Assembly (NCBI GenBank): GCA_032358255.1
Contig: JAULBX010011100.1
Location: 248,001-312,000 of the forward strand
Source: Heterotrichella gracilis
Lineage: Eukaryota > Sar > Xanthophyceae > Tribonematales > Xanthonemataceae
Direction of reading: 5' to 3'
DNA: 64,000 nucleotides
Within the stretch, counting starts at the first letter, position 1. Each line of letters starts with the position of its first letter. The notes beneath the pieces are model-generated. The model did not search any database. It was not told the origin of the DNA and saw nothing but the letters and a program-made list of their open reading frames with translations. Positions 1 through 12,500 of this stretch are shown piece after piece. The position numbers and the translations under genes are program-made.

Positions 1-25
1 CTAACCGGCCCTGAAACGCCTGCAG

Positions 26-3000
26 GGACATCAAGGCGCTGGCTGACCAGGAGGTGGAGCGGCGAATGGCCACCAGCGTCAGCTGCCTGCGCAAGGGCCT
101 GGCGGACGCGCGCACGCTGTACGCCGCGCTGCGCTCCGACGCCACAGCGCTGCAGGAGTTCATCCCCGTGCTGGTGGAGGGCACGCGCTCAGGCATACAG
201 GAGGCGCTGAAGACACAGGTGGGGGTGGGGTCAGTAGAGTGGCAGGGGCACGGGACGCAAAAGCATGCCGTAGCGATGGCTGTCAGGGATGAGGTTGATG
301 CATCCATGCTAAAAATACTACCCAACCCCCCGCCAGCCATCAGGAGCGCTCCGCATGTGCAGCAAAACTGCCTGCAGTTCATGGCTGCACCTCAGAGCAC
401 ACGTAGCATTGGATTCCATGAAGCGCATTGGTTGGTATCCTTCTGTGGCGGTGCCCTCCACTCACTCTAATAGCAAATTGTTAACAAATTATATTATAAT
501 GTTTGATGATATATTAGCAGATTGGTTGGTGGGGTACCCTTCTCTGTGGCAGTACCCTCCCTTATCTCTACTACCCTCCCCTTCCTGCCCACTGCAGGAG
601 CTACAGCTGGTGGAGAGCCGCGCCGCCTTCCAGCGGGAGGCGGTGGAGCGGCGGCGGCTGCACAACCTGGTGCAGGAGCTTCAGGGCAACATCCGGGTGT
701 ACGTGCGTATCAAGCCGCTGGGGCGCGAGGAGGAGGCAGCGGGCGTGGCCAGCATCCTGAAGAGCGACGACGGCCACCGCCTGCAGTGCATACAGCAGGG
801 GTCGAACAAGGTGGGCTGGGGAGGTTGGAAATGGAGTTCCCTGTGCGTGAAGTTGGGGGTAGCGTGGTGTATGCAGCTGCTGCTGTGCCAGTTATGGTGA
901 CAGTTTCAATGAAATTTCAACCGTCGACTTTCAGTGAAATTGCTTGAATGAATGCTAATATATAGTGCACTGCATGCAGTGCAGTGCGTGAATGACATGA
1001 ACGTTCATATCATTTTTGTTTAAGTCTGATTCAGCAGGTGTTGCACTTGCAGCTGTCAAAAATAGATATGCCAAGGAATTGCAACCCAGTAATCATTTTA
1101 CGCTGCTTTCGACCCTTGTACATGTCCAGGTGACTGACGAGGGGTGTGCATGGCCTGCAGGTGTTCAATTTTGACCGCGTGTTTGGTGCCAACAGCCAGC
1201 AGAGCGAGATCTTTGAGGATGTGTCTCAGCTGGTCACATCAGCCCTGGATGGCTACAATGTGTGCATCTTTGCATACGGCCAGACAGGTGGGGCAATCAT
1301 ATGCCATCACCCTGGATGCTTGTTGGGTGATGGGTACATATGAAATCACATGGGCAGTGTTGGGTGCCTTGTGCATCTGTCGAATCCGTCCATAAGCACA
1401 GACTTCAGGCATGAGTAAAAACCACCCGTGCAAGTGCTTAGATATCCCTTCACAGGTGCTGTCAGGACCTTCATCACAACCCTGAACTTTAAAGCCCTAA
1501 ACCATAAACAGGTCTGATCGTGTACAATAACCCACACAATCCTGAGTAAAACCCACTGACCCCACCCACCCACCACCCCAGGTGCGGGCAAGACCTTCAC
1601 CATGGAGGGCAGCGTGGACAACCCCGGCATCAACTACCGCACCATGCGCGAGCTGTTCCGCTCCATCCACCAGGACCGCGGCACCGACAGCAGCTACCAG
1701 ATCAGCGCCAGCATCGTGGAGATCTACAACGAGGTGGTGCACGACCTGCTGGCGCCAGGGGCCAAGGCGGAAGTGGAGCTGCAGAAGGCCGCGGGGGGCT
1801 TTGCCATACCCGACGTCACCGTCACAGGTACGGGGCGGCCATGACGGTACCACCTGTGGGTAATGGTGGGCTGGGGTTGAGTTTGTAACTCAGTAACAGA
1901 ACAGGAATGTGATCTTGGCAAAAATGAGTTGGCATCCTGATGCTCTGATTGCTGCTGAGGTCTGGCGGATCATCGTGTGGGTTTTTATACATAACCGCCC
2001 ATTGCTGAATAATGTTGTTGGCATGACAATTGACATGGATTGCTCAGCTCACTCTTTTGAAATCGTTCAATCTGTGAGCGTTGGTGGTGCGCGTGTTGCA
2101 GAGGTGACCAGCCCTGAGCAGATCTTTGACCTCATGGCGCGCGGCTTTGAGAACCGCGCCACAGGGTGCCACGACATCAACGCACACAGCTCGCGGTCGC
2201 ACTGCCTGCTGGTCATACAGGTCAGGTCTTTAGACCAAAAAAAAGGTTATGGGCACACCTTGGTGTGAAAGCCTTGTCTTGTCCGAAAGGACCGGGATCA
2301 AAATAGCACTTTTTTCCATTTTTTAAAATAATATAATGGGCCTTCTGCACTGCGGGGGTCTCCCAATCCTTGTTTAATTTGGCGTATTGGGCACCTGCGT
2401 CTTGGATATTTCTCTCTAATGCGGTGACTGACGAGGAATGATGTACCCACTGCTGCAGGTTGTGGGCACCAATGTTGACACAGGCGTGCGGACGGTGGGC
2501 AAGCTCACGCTGTGCGACCTGGCGGGCAGCGAGCGCATCAACAAGACGCACGCCACAGGTACGCTGGCGGGGGCTGAAATGACGCTGTTGGGGTGCCGTT
2601 GACCATGAAGATGGTTTTGGCAATGGTATCATGCTGCATGCAGTACTGCATGCACTGTGAGCTCAGCCCACATCATTCCAACTGGCCTAAAGGCGGCATA
2701 TGGCAGGTGGCTACTACCTATCATTATTAAGCAAACATAGCATGTTGTTCACTGTGACCTGAGCGTCTTAAAGGGCTGGCCATTGTGTGTAGGCATCACC
2801 CTGACTGAGGCCCAGAACATCAACCGCTCGCTGCTTGAGCTGGGCAACGTCATCTCTGCCCTCATGCAGCAGAGCAGCCATGTGCCTTACAGGTGAGGCC
2901 TGGCTGGATGTGGTGTATGTGCCCTTTTTCTTAATCCAGGCTGGGCCCCATGATGCTGGGTCCGGCATCTGACTAGAGATGCTGCAAGCTGCTTGGGAGG

Positions 3001-3464
3001 AAAATGCAGACCACGCGCTTGCCTGCTTGTGCGGGAATGCCATGGTCAGGGCCAGGCCGGAGTTTGATGCAGATGCAATGGGCAGTTTGAAATGCATTGA
3101 AAGGGATGGGGGTGCATTGGCATGGAATTCAATGGAGTTGTGTGCAATCCCATTGAGCATCGTTACTTAACACTTGAAACACATTATTGGACCCTGCTAC
3201 AGGAACTCCAAGCTGACGATGCTCCTTCAAGACTCGCTGGGGGGTGATGCCAAGGCGCTCATGTTCTGCAACGTGTCACCATCTGGCCAGCATGCATCAG
3301 AGACCCTGTCATCCCTGGGCTTTGCCTCCAAGGTCAGCAATGTGGTGCTCAAGACACCCCAGCGCAAGTTTGAGGAGGTAGCGGCCAGCGGCGGCAACAG
3401 CAGGCCGACATCGGCCGCCACAAGCCGTGCTGGCTCACGCATTGCTGCACCTCCAAAGATATAA
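26..3464 (+). CDS. Kinesin-14 family motor protein (C-terminal motor), 5'-partial
   Basis: This is a minus-end-directed microtubule motor, by family. Exons are 26-218, 598-810, 1161-1287, 1582-1827, 2102-2220, 2459-2558, 2793-2892 and 3203-3464; the frame is continuous across all junctions and leaves 452 visible residues. The first exon starts behind a CAG acceptor, so the N-terminus (tail and most of the coiled coil) lies upstream of the window. Residues up to about 90 are charged and helical and lead into the neck [20 protein letters not shown], the neck/motor junction typical of kinesin-14. The motor then shows the P-loop [13 protein letters not shown], switch I NAHSSRSH, switch II DLAGSE and the late motif [17 protein letters not shown] Ser/Ala/Arg-rich tail of about 40 residues ends the protein. 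Family assignment is secure; the subfamily within kinesin-14 is not resolved. Confidence 0.93.
425..565. repeat. Direct duplication inside kinesin intron 1
   Basis: Two imperfect copies (about 425-463 and 517-560) share ATTGGTTGGT, then CCTTCT.TGTGGC, then a pyrimidine-rich CCCTCC stretch. The second copy forms the tract leading to the acceptor of exon 2. It resembles the splice-junction duplications in the ABCC, amidohydrolase and RWP-RK genes, but here only intronic sequence is copied. Confidence 0.6.
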
Positions 3465-3889
3465 CTGGTACAATTGAAGGAATTGACACAGCCAAAATGG
3501 GGATTACAACGGGGGGGACCAGGGTAGTCATTTGGGTGTGGGCAGCTGCACGACGCACTGTCAACAATGTTGCAATGAAAAAGGAACAAACCTGCAAACT
3601 GGAGCACTTGTGATGCAATGCGTGATTGGGTAAAATGTGTGTAGAACAAATTTGTTTCTGCTTTTGTTGCGATAAGTGAACTGAAGGACTGGTTATTGTG
3701 GAATTTTTCTATGGTGGGCAGGTTGGGGTTTTTGCCTGCTTTCAATGGAGTTAGCTGGGCAGGGTATATAACAGGTGTCTTGCGCAGCGCGCTACTAGCA
3801 CCAGGTTCTGTAACAACACAGTTGATCAACTTGCACCCCCGCGCCCCTGCATAGTAGAGGCGCTGCTGCAGCGTTTAAGTAGCCCCAAT
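3465..3889. other. Convergent 3' intergenic region
   Basis: This spacer separates the ends of the kinesin-14 gene (+) and ISY1 (-). A TGTAA element, the usual green-algal polyadenylation signal type, occurs on the + strand near 3806. I see no other gene. Confidence 0.5.
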
Positions 3890-5406
3890 CTACTTCTTGT
3901 TGAGCATCGCCTTTGCGTCTGTCTGCTGCTCTAGCAGTGACTCGCTGGTGTACTTTGCAAGCAGGTCAGCCTTCTTTTTGTTCAGCACCCGCTGCTCAAT
4001 CTCCTTGTTGTCGGGCAGCGGCACATAGGCAACAAACTGCGCCTCCTGGGGCTCCTCGGTGTCCTCCATCCCTGTGATGCTGGCAAAGGCAGCCTGTCGC
4101 TCAGCCTCCTTCTCCTTCCACTCCTCCAACGCCTGCAACGACAACTAAAGCATCAGACCCTGGACTGGCCAAGCATTTCCAGTCCTGTTGGACAACCCCT
4201 AGCCAGTCAAGTGCAGGTGAACAATGCACTCTTGCAGGGCAGGGCCTGGTGCAAGCTATCACAGTGACGCCACTTGGACTGCTGTGGTATTTATTTGAAT
4301 GGTATGAGGCCTGTGACTCTTTAGGTAGATGGCGCAAAGGGCGTCTGCTCATACTGCTGGTACCCTTACAACGAAGCAGTAGGTTGGCTCACATAACTAA
4401 CCAACAGACTGGGTCCTGACTCGGTGCACGTACATGTTTCCGCATCAGCTTCTCAGCCTCCGCCTCCACCTTCTCCAGCACGCCGTCCTCCTCATCGCGG
4501 AAGCCGTAGTAGTCCGCGTCGATGCTCTTGTACAGCTGGTGCCGGGTCCTGCGCACCTGGCGGGGAGCCTCCTTCTCAAACAGCTCCCGCACCCCGGGGA
4601 GTGCTTTTGCTGCACCAAAGTACCTGAAGGGAAACAAGGGGCTGGTGTGACAAGGGAAGCATCGAGGGGGACCTTCTTAATAAGAGGTGTACCTGGGCTG
4701 GCACTTGATAGAGGGACAGGCGTGCATGGCGTGTCGCCAATGTGGGTGGATGCATCCCACCCGGGACAAACACGTAGCTGCACAAGCAACTTTGACTAGC
4801 CAGTGGCTGCGAAAGGAATGGTTGCTCAACAGCTCATGGCGTGCAATGGCATGCAGGGCAAATACCAAGGCGCCCACCCCCTTGCAGCACGTACCGGTAC
4901 CCGGCCCCTTTGCCAGTGGCTTCCTTGAGTGCATTGCCTTCGCTGTCTGTCACCTTGGGCCCTGTCTTGCTGTAGTCAGGCCCGCCCAGCTCCACTATGC
5001 GCTTCTCCCAGTGCCCTTTCTCTCGAATGAGCTTGTTGATTTCGTCATTCAAGTCACGTATTCTGCAAGGAAAAACCCACAATACGTGTTCACGTTCCCC
5101 GTTCAAATCCTGCCGGAGCTGTTGTTGTGCAAATGCTGTTGCGTTCACAACATTTCTGTGGGACTAGCACATGCATGCATATAAAAAAGGCCTTCACCTG
5201 TGCTCGCCAAGCCCAGCGTTCTGAATCTCCATCACTTTTCGCCCAATCTCTCGCAGTATTTGCTGCCTCCATTTGTCAGCCTCGTTCAAGTCATGGCACT
5301 CTGTTGCTAAGTAGGGGCGCCGTTGCTTGGGCCCCTTTGCATCGTCAACCTTTGCGGCCAAGAAGCGATTGAGCATAGACTGCGCCTTCTCTTCATTTCT
5401 CGCCAT
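3890..5406 (-). CDS. ISY1: Pre-mRNA splicing factor ISY1
   Basis: ISY1 is a component of the NTC/Prp19-associated part of the catalytic spliceosome in the nucleus. Exons in order of transcription are 5406-5198, 5062-4895, 4623-4434 and 4132-3890, giving 269 residues, close to the usual family length. The N-terminus MARNEEKAQSMLNRF matches the family start almost exactly and fixes the start codon. It is followed by the conserved blocks RRPYLATECHDLNEADKWR, REIGRKVMEIQNAGLGEH, LNDEINKLIREKGHWEKRI, ELGGPDYSK and YFGAAKALPGVRELFE. The C-terminal part is charged (EEWKEKEAERQAAF) and ends in ...KAMLNKK. All introns are GT-AG. It is transcribed divergently from the gene starting at 6540. Confidence 0.96.
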
Positions 5407-6539
5407 CTTGAACCAACACCCAGGAGGGAAGCGTTGATGTCAAGGTATTCGTTGGCTAAAACCTGAATACAGAGACTTCGAAACTTGCTGGAAAAGTTCA
5501 GGCTAGACCACTACAGAAAACAGGTTCAGCTCGCACAGCCGCCTCTGCAGCTGGGCAACAGCATTTTTCAGGTTTGTCCTCGAGTAGCAAACTGAGTCCT
5601 TCGTTGTATCTGTGGCTGTGCAATACCAAATGAACAGAGCATGTGCATGCATGCATCCCCTCGAGTCTGACACTGGCCAGCCGTTGATACCGGTAGCGAG
5701 ATTATGGGGTACTCAGTTGGTCACAGGTTAAGGTGGCCTGTTTGTGATGGATCAGTTGTAAAAACTTGCCTCCTTTCAAGGTCTGCTGCCACAGTTAACT
5801 ACTTTAATCTTATATATTATGAATATTCGGCAGGATTTAAACTAGGGTTTCTTGGCAGGCTTTTGGCCCTTGGACATTCAGAGAAGCATCCCAAGCATCC
5901 ACCCCCACTTGCAACCCTCTTTGCAAAATCACCATGCCCACCAGTGTAGTCCTACTGTCCTCCCATGCCAGGCTGTTTGCCATTTTTCAATTGGGACTGG
6001 CAATCTCCCGGCAAACAGCTACAACTGGAACTGGCAGGTACAATTGGGACTGGCAGTCTCCCGGCAAGCAATCACAGTCACGCTTTTGGCACAAGATGGC
6101 TTATCCTGCTGGTGTGCTATTTTGTTGCCATGCCACAGGCTGGGTGGAGTGCCATTGGCGCATGCCATGCCATGCTGCCAGGTAGCAAACGCTTCACAAC
6201 CACACCAACACCACCGAGGGTAAATACTGGCCAGGCGGCTGGCCAGCACCCACACAAATGCATGCAATGCAATTCGCACAGAATTCATAACCGAATTACA
6301 GCCACAAGGGTGTCACACCCCGGGTGTGCTTGCCAAGTGCCCTCCAGCGCAGGCATGTTGGAAACCCTCTAGGGTAATTACTGCCCCATGCATGAAATGC
6401 GAGCCATCACTTGCAAGTCATTAGCAAAACTCTCTCGACCGTACCAAACCTTTCGAAACAGGTGCACAGCCGTCCTTCACGATCCGCCACTGCAACCCAC
6501 ACGTTCAGCTGTCACCTGGCAAGTTCCCACCTTTCAAAA
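5407..6539. other. Divergent intergenic region (promoters of ISY1 and the 6540 gene)
   Basis: About 1.1 kb with no gene I can support. It contains GCATGCATGC-type palindromes near 5645 and a short direct duplication (see 5986-6078). Two-way promoter activity is inferred only from the orientation of the flanking genes. Confidence 0.45.
5986..6078. repeat. Direct repeat, two units of about 35 bp
   Basis: The unit CAATTGGGACTGGCA, then TCTCCCGGCAA, occurs at about 5988-6017 and again at about 6041-6070, separated by an ACAACTGGAACTGGCAG variant. It lies upstream of both divergent genes. No function is apparent. Confidence 0.65.
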
Positions 6540-7689
6540 ATGCTGGCCAGAACCTCTGCAACCTCCCGGCCCCACATGGGCCCAATCCAGGCATTGCAAC
6601 ACAAGCCCGCATGTCGCACCCGACCAACCAGGATTCTGTCTCTGGCAGTGAAAATGGTGAGCTACGTTCCGTGCTTTGGTATCTGTTTGTGGCTCTCTGC
6701 ACAGCATTCCCAGTTTGAGTCTCATGTGCATGCATGCAAGAACAATTTTGCAACACTCCTTAACCTGCCCGTGCAGGAGTCCAGGAGCCCACCTTCGTTG
6801 CTTCCTTCGATACCGCCGACAAAGACGATACTGAGGTATCTTTCCGATGCCAAGAGGATCGGTGCGGTTGCTGTCCTTGCCGGGGGCTTGGCAGCTCTGG
6901 CACTGGTGCCAGCACTGGCACCAGTGGTTGGCCCACAACACTGGAAGATGGTACAGTGTGCCCTTTGTATGCCCTTTCCCTTCCCGGCATACCAAATATC
7001 GAGCGTTGATACTCATTTGATGCTTGCTCTGTTAGTTTAGTACGCAACGATACTCATTTGCAAATTTGCAAGCAATAATATGCTGGTGGTGCATATGCTC
7101 TCTACTGGCCTGGACATGTCTCTTCTAGAACAGCTGTTGCCCACCAATCTCTACATGCCTGCAGTTCTCTGGCGTTTGGACAGGGATGACCTGCCTGGTC
7201 TACTTCCCTCTGCGGCAGTGGGGGGAGCTGATCGACCTGCAGGACAAGGTCGTGGAAGTGAGTTAGTGGACCAGTTGAACTCGTTGCAAGCCTTGTGTAC
7301 CTTATGGTGGAATGTCACATAATATGTCACAGTGTTGTCGCAACTGGCCGACACAACACATTCGAGGGCGTGGTTGTTGGCTGCAGGTTGAAGTGTTCAG
7401 ATCCATTCCCGACTGGATCACTGGCAAGGTGGTGGTCAAGGAGGCATACACACACTTTGAGCTCGCCAGCGATCTGGAGATTGGGGCGGCTATGGACAGC
7501 TGCCAGCTGGCGGAGTACTTCCAGCGGAAGCTCCCCAGCGAGCTGCTGAGAAACCGCACCGTGAAGGCTGTGAAATTTGTGATGCCAGGACCAAGGCGGA
7601 ATGCGGTTCTGGTGGAGCAGTTGCCGAACCTGGAGGTTGTCCTGCGCTCTGCTGTGGAGCTGCAGGTGTTCCTCAGCAGCGAAAAGTAA
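6540..7689 (+). CDS. Unrecognised membrane-anchored protein, possibly plastid-targeted
   Basis: I do not recognise the family. Four exons, 6540-6656, 6777-6950, 7165-7257 and 7387-7689, join in frame to 228 residues. The ATG at 6540 is the first in the frame; the frame stays open a little further upstream but without an ATG. The first 40 residues are rich in Ser, Thr, Arg and Pro with few acidic residues, which suggests an organelle transit peptide. A hydrophobic Ala/Val/Leu/Gly segment of about 25 residues follows (around residues 70-97), then a more polar C-terminal half with blocks such as FRSIPDWITGKVVVKEAY and DSCQLAEYFQRKLPSELL. Codon use and clean splice sites support a real gene. The 3' part is better supported than the 5' part. 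Confidence 0.6.
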
Positions 7690-9553
7690 GGCACTGTCAA
7701 TATTTCAGTGGCGGCAGGCTGCAGATTTGATAGCAGACAGCCTGCTCAGGGCGGTATGCGGGGGTTAAGTGCCTGACCCTGGTGGCGCGAGTTGGGTTGG
7801 GTCAATATGCATGGGGTGTGGCTTTTGGATCAGCACTGTGTATTGTCAAGCAATGGAACGCTGGTCAATTTATTCAGAGAATGGGCTGCTGTGGGCCATA
7901 ATGACACAAAGCATCCTGTCCAATGTGACTGGCTGCAAAATGGAAGGCAGTACATAAAGTTTGAGCACTGAAGCAGGAGGTCTCATGTTGAAAGGCATGC
8001 AGTGCGTTGTACAGGATTTTGTCGTTGTACCTGCGACACGCTACTCTACAGCTGTAGGAATTTTGTGGTTATAGCATGCTGCGCATCACAAAGGCAAATT
8101 ACTGAGCTCGCAGTGCGTAACGTCAAGCAAAAACTATTCAATAGTTGAAGTTCAAGCCACAGACATTGCTAGCAAGCTGAAGCTAGCTTTGCAACAGTTT
8201 TCAACAAGGGCAAATCGCATACTATATCAAATATTTTAGTATGACAGTGTCACTTAGTGTGTACATATTGGAAAGTACTGATCAGGATTTTCACAAGAGG
8301 ATAACCCTTCCTGCAGCACCACTTTTGGAATTGCGCAGTAATTTTAGCCAGCTGCCTTTCACAGAACAGAGTTTAACTATTATTAAATGCGCGTGGATTC
8401 AATATGATATGCGCATATATGGCATGCACAATGATTAGTACAAAGTGCTAGGCACTTATAAGTGGATATATCTCCACTTCTGAGGTGGTGTGGTTTATTC
8501 ACTGGCCGGATTGTCAGATGAACATGCATGGCAAGGAATGGCAGTAATGCCTGTTACAGCAATAGCAGAAAATATTATGCTATTAAGCAGAAAACGTTAT
8601 GCTATAAATGAGCGCTTCAATTGTCAGACTCTGAAAGAGTTCAAAGCAACATATTGTTGCCAACATCCAATGGATGCCAGTGAAAATATCACTGAAAGTA
8701 AATAAAATACACCGGTTACATATTGCAGCAGCCTAATGTAGAACTGCAGAATTATATTAGTATCAGCCTGAGTAACGTCTGATAACGTGTGCTGTCAGCA
8801 TGATAAGAAAGAAACATATGTGGCGCCTACACACAACAGCAACCCACAAACCAGCATTGTTGTGAAAACACAGCCAGGCTGCCGGCGGGTAGCAACCAGT
8901 GGAACATGGCGCCACCGTGGGTAACAAGGGCATAGCACCTAAGCATAGCCCCGATAAGTGCCTGTCAGTGTACAAGTAGTAATGATATGTAGGGTCATGA
9001 TCTGGCTGGCTGTCTGATATCTATGCAGGGTTTTGCCCAATCCCAAGTCCACTGAACCTGCGGCCCCATTGGTTGTGTCGCATACAGCTTCCTATAGGTC
9101 TATGCAACCATTTGGTCTACTAGAACGCACATACACACTGACAGCATGCAGTGCACTGACTCACAAAAAAACTGGCTCGATAGTGACCATCAGGCGACAT
9201 CTCAACAACTGAAAGGGCATCAAATCAAGACGACCACTCAAACACTTGCAACATTTGGTCAACCTATCTCACATACTTCTCCAACACATAGCTTGCGTCC
9301 ATCGCTCGTTATAGCGACCAAACTAGAAGGCACCTGGCAAGGGCTTGCATCTTTTAAATGCGCCTTTAAGCACTCCAAACTCCTGGGGGCCCAGGCACAT
9401 CTCTCAGGCAACACTGTCCCTAGGCACTGTCCCTGCAGAATCTCCAGCTACTCCCAGCGCCACCGTAAACTCGTACACTACCCCACACTACCAGGGGGGG
9501 ATCAATATGAATTACCCTTCACTCGACTCTAGTCCCTACTCCTAACCCAGCCC
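7690..9553. other. Gene-free convergent region, AT-richer
   Basis: This spacer lies between the 3' ends of the 6540 gene (+) and the ABC transporter (-). The open frames here are short, lack family features and do not join through plausible splice sites. I see no RNA gene, terminal repeat or mobile element. Confidence 0.5.
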
Positions 9554-12500
9554 TCATTGAGTCCCACTGCTGCCCTGCCCACCGCCCTCCTTAGCGCCAG
9601 GCGGAACCTCCTGCGCCACCATCCCCGCAAACCTCGACCTAGGGTTGAGCAGCAGCTCGTGCAGGCCCCCCTCCTCCGCCACCCTCCCGCCCTCCATCAC
9701 CACCACCCGCTCACACCCCATGATGGCCTCCAGGCGGTGCGCGATGGTGAGGGTGGTGGCAGAGGCCAGGTGCAGCTTGAGCACTGCGTGTATGGTGGCG
9801 GCGGTGGCAGGGTCGACTGCTGCTGTTGCTTCATCCAGTACCACCAGGCAGGGGGACTTTAGCAGGATGCGCGCCAGGCACAGGAGCTGCTGCTGACCTA
9901 CAAGGTGTGCATATTTTTGCATAAAAACAACAAATATAGGAAAAAGCATATATTCTACTAAAAAGGCGCAGGAGCTGCTGCTGACCTGCAATGGGAGACA
10001 GAAGGCGCAACTTAATCATAACGCTACGCTGGTTCCATGCATGTAACAAACTAATCTACGCTGCTTGGGACAGGCGGCTCGGTTGCCAGGCCACCGTACA
10101 CCGCCTGCCACACGTGCCTACAACGGGAACAATGGGTGGGTATGCGCCAGGCATGGCACAGGGGGCGTGTGTGAATCCATTTACTGGCATGACCAGGGGA
10201 CACCATTGGCCACATGGGAGGGGAAGCATGCGGCAGCCCACCTGGAGCTGCATGCATCGGAAACATCAGAGGGTGCTTGAACAGGCCCGCACCCCTCTTC
10301 CCCAGTGGCATTGACAAACCCCAAACCCTACACAATACCCTGCTCCACCCAGCTCTGGACAGGCCCGCAAGTCCGTTCCTCCAGCCTCAAACCCAGACCC
10401 TAAACCCTAAAAAATACCCTAATCCACCCACCTCTGGACGGGCCTGCGCCCCCTTCTCCCAGCCTCAGGGACAGGCAGCTGGCCTGTGAAGGCAAAGGCA
10501 TGACTCAAACCCAGACCCTAAACCCTACAAAATACCCTGCTCCACTCACCTCTGGACAGGCCCGCGCCCCCCTCCCCCAGCCTCAGCGATAGCAGCTGGC
10601 CAGTGAAGGCGGATGCGCGTGGGTCAGTGGCCGCGTCCCCCTCCTCCCCCCACTCCCACGCCATCATCTGCCAGATGCTGGTGGAGGAGGTGGGGCGGCG
10701 GCCGCCGGAGGGGCTGGTGGAGGTGTGGCGCTCATCCGCAGGGTGGGCGGTGCCCACGCGGTCATAGGGGAGGAAACCTGGAGGGCAGATGTTTGCAGGG
10801 TGAGCTATAGCGATGATTGGAAGTCCTCAATCTGAGAGGAGAGAGAACAAATGCAAGGGTACCCGTAGCTGTAACAAGGATAGTATGCAAGGGGGATATG
10901 ATTGCAATGAAGTAATGCAGTGGCCTGTATTTGACCACCCACAGGTCAAATGATGGCTAGAAACATCTGCCCTTCCATGACGCCATTTTCCCTTTCCCAT
11001 CCCCGCACCTGAGCGCCCCGATCCCCGCTTGGGCGATAGCGATGGGGTGTGTGACCTGGCCGCGCTGCCCCCCCCATGCGCCACCTCCCGCGGTTTGGAC
11101 ACCGCCCTCGGGTGCGGCGCGTGGGGGCGACCGGCTGGCACCGGAGTGTATGACTGCCCCCTCCCCCCTCCCTCCCCTGCGTGGGCTTCACCATTCGGTG
11201 CCCCTTGCAGGGTACTGCCACCCCCTCCCTTGTGGGGATTTGGTGGCTGGGGCAGGGATCCCGAGCTAGCAGAAGCCAGGGTGGCTGTGAGGGCCGACCC
11301 CTGCACTGGTTTGCGGGCTGGTGGCGTGCTGGCGGTGGTGTGGGGGCGGGGGTGCGAGGGGGGGTTGAACCCCACAGCCACCGCCGACCCCGAGGCGCTG
11401 GTGAGGTGCTGCGTGGGTGGTGGGGGGTGGGGGGAGGTGCCTGAACCACTGGCTGTGGCCACATGGGGTGGAGGGTGGGGTGGGGGTGCCCCCAGCCTGC
11501 CCCCTCCAGTGGGGATGGTGGCACCTGGGGGTGGCGGGTGGGTGCTGGTGTGCGGCACGGGTGGGTGGTGGGGCGCCACCGGCGGCAGGTGGCTGTGGGC
11601 GGTGGGGCGAGGGGGGGTGAAGCGCGGGGAGGCCCGGAGGTGGGGCGACAGCGGGGGCTTGGCAGGGTCATGGAACTGGCGCGCGTGGGGTATGGCGATG
11701 AGGGGTGAGGTGCCAGGGCGAGGAGAGCCCATACCATAGGAGGAGGGAGGGGGAGAGCCTGTGGGACATGGAACACACACATCTCATTCCTGCTTACCCT
11801 TGAGCCAAAACCCTCAAAGTGAATACTAACCCAGCGCTCACCATACCACTAGCAAGAGGATTGGTATACGTAATCTCATTTTGAGCAGCCCACGCACCAC
11901 ATGTCATCTTTGCACCGAAACAGCAGGTAACATGTTGCTGGACAGGGGCACATACCGATGCTGCATGCTGCATTGTTAAACACTGCATGGCGCACCTGCA
12001 ATGGTTGCTGCATGCATGTGCCCCGGTGAGCTGGCCACGGCTGGCATGGGTGCTTGGTGACCACTCAGCTGACGGGCATGGTCCTGCGGGGGCAGGGGGC
12101 AGGTGCTGAGTCAGCATGGGCTGTTCTCTCAAGTCCCAGAATTTACCAGGAAGAAAGGAAGGGAACGCACAAAGGCAAAGTTAGCGGGCCACTGGCTCAC
12201 ACCAGGGCACCATAACCAGCCACAACCGCTGGTCAAGCACAGGCCTTAGCAATGCCAATGCCCCCAGATCACAGTCAGGTCTGAAACAAACCAGGTCATT
12301 CCAGCGTCGACTCCCGTCACAAATCTTTCCACTGCATCCATCCACCTTCAATTACTTCCCCACTCACCCCGCTGATCTTCCCCCTTGAAAGGCAGATGGC
12401 CAGCAGCACGTCCCATAGCTGCACCTTCTTCAGCACACCAATCATGTCGCGGTCGCTGTAGCGCTCCTCGGGGTCTAGGTTATCGCGGATGGTGCCGGCA

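Noticed and set aside
11029-11739. 236-codon open frame on the plus strand, Gly/Trp/Val-rich
   Set aside because: It is antisense to the proline-rich ABCC exon, whose phases fit both neighbouring exons. GC-rich composition explains the absence of stops.
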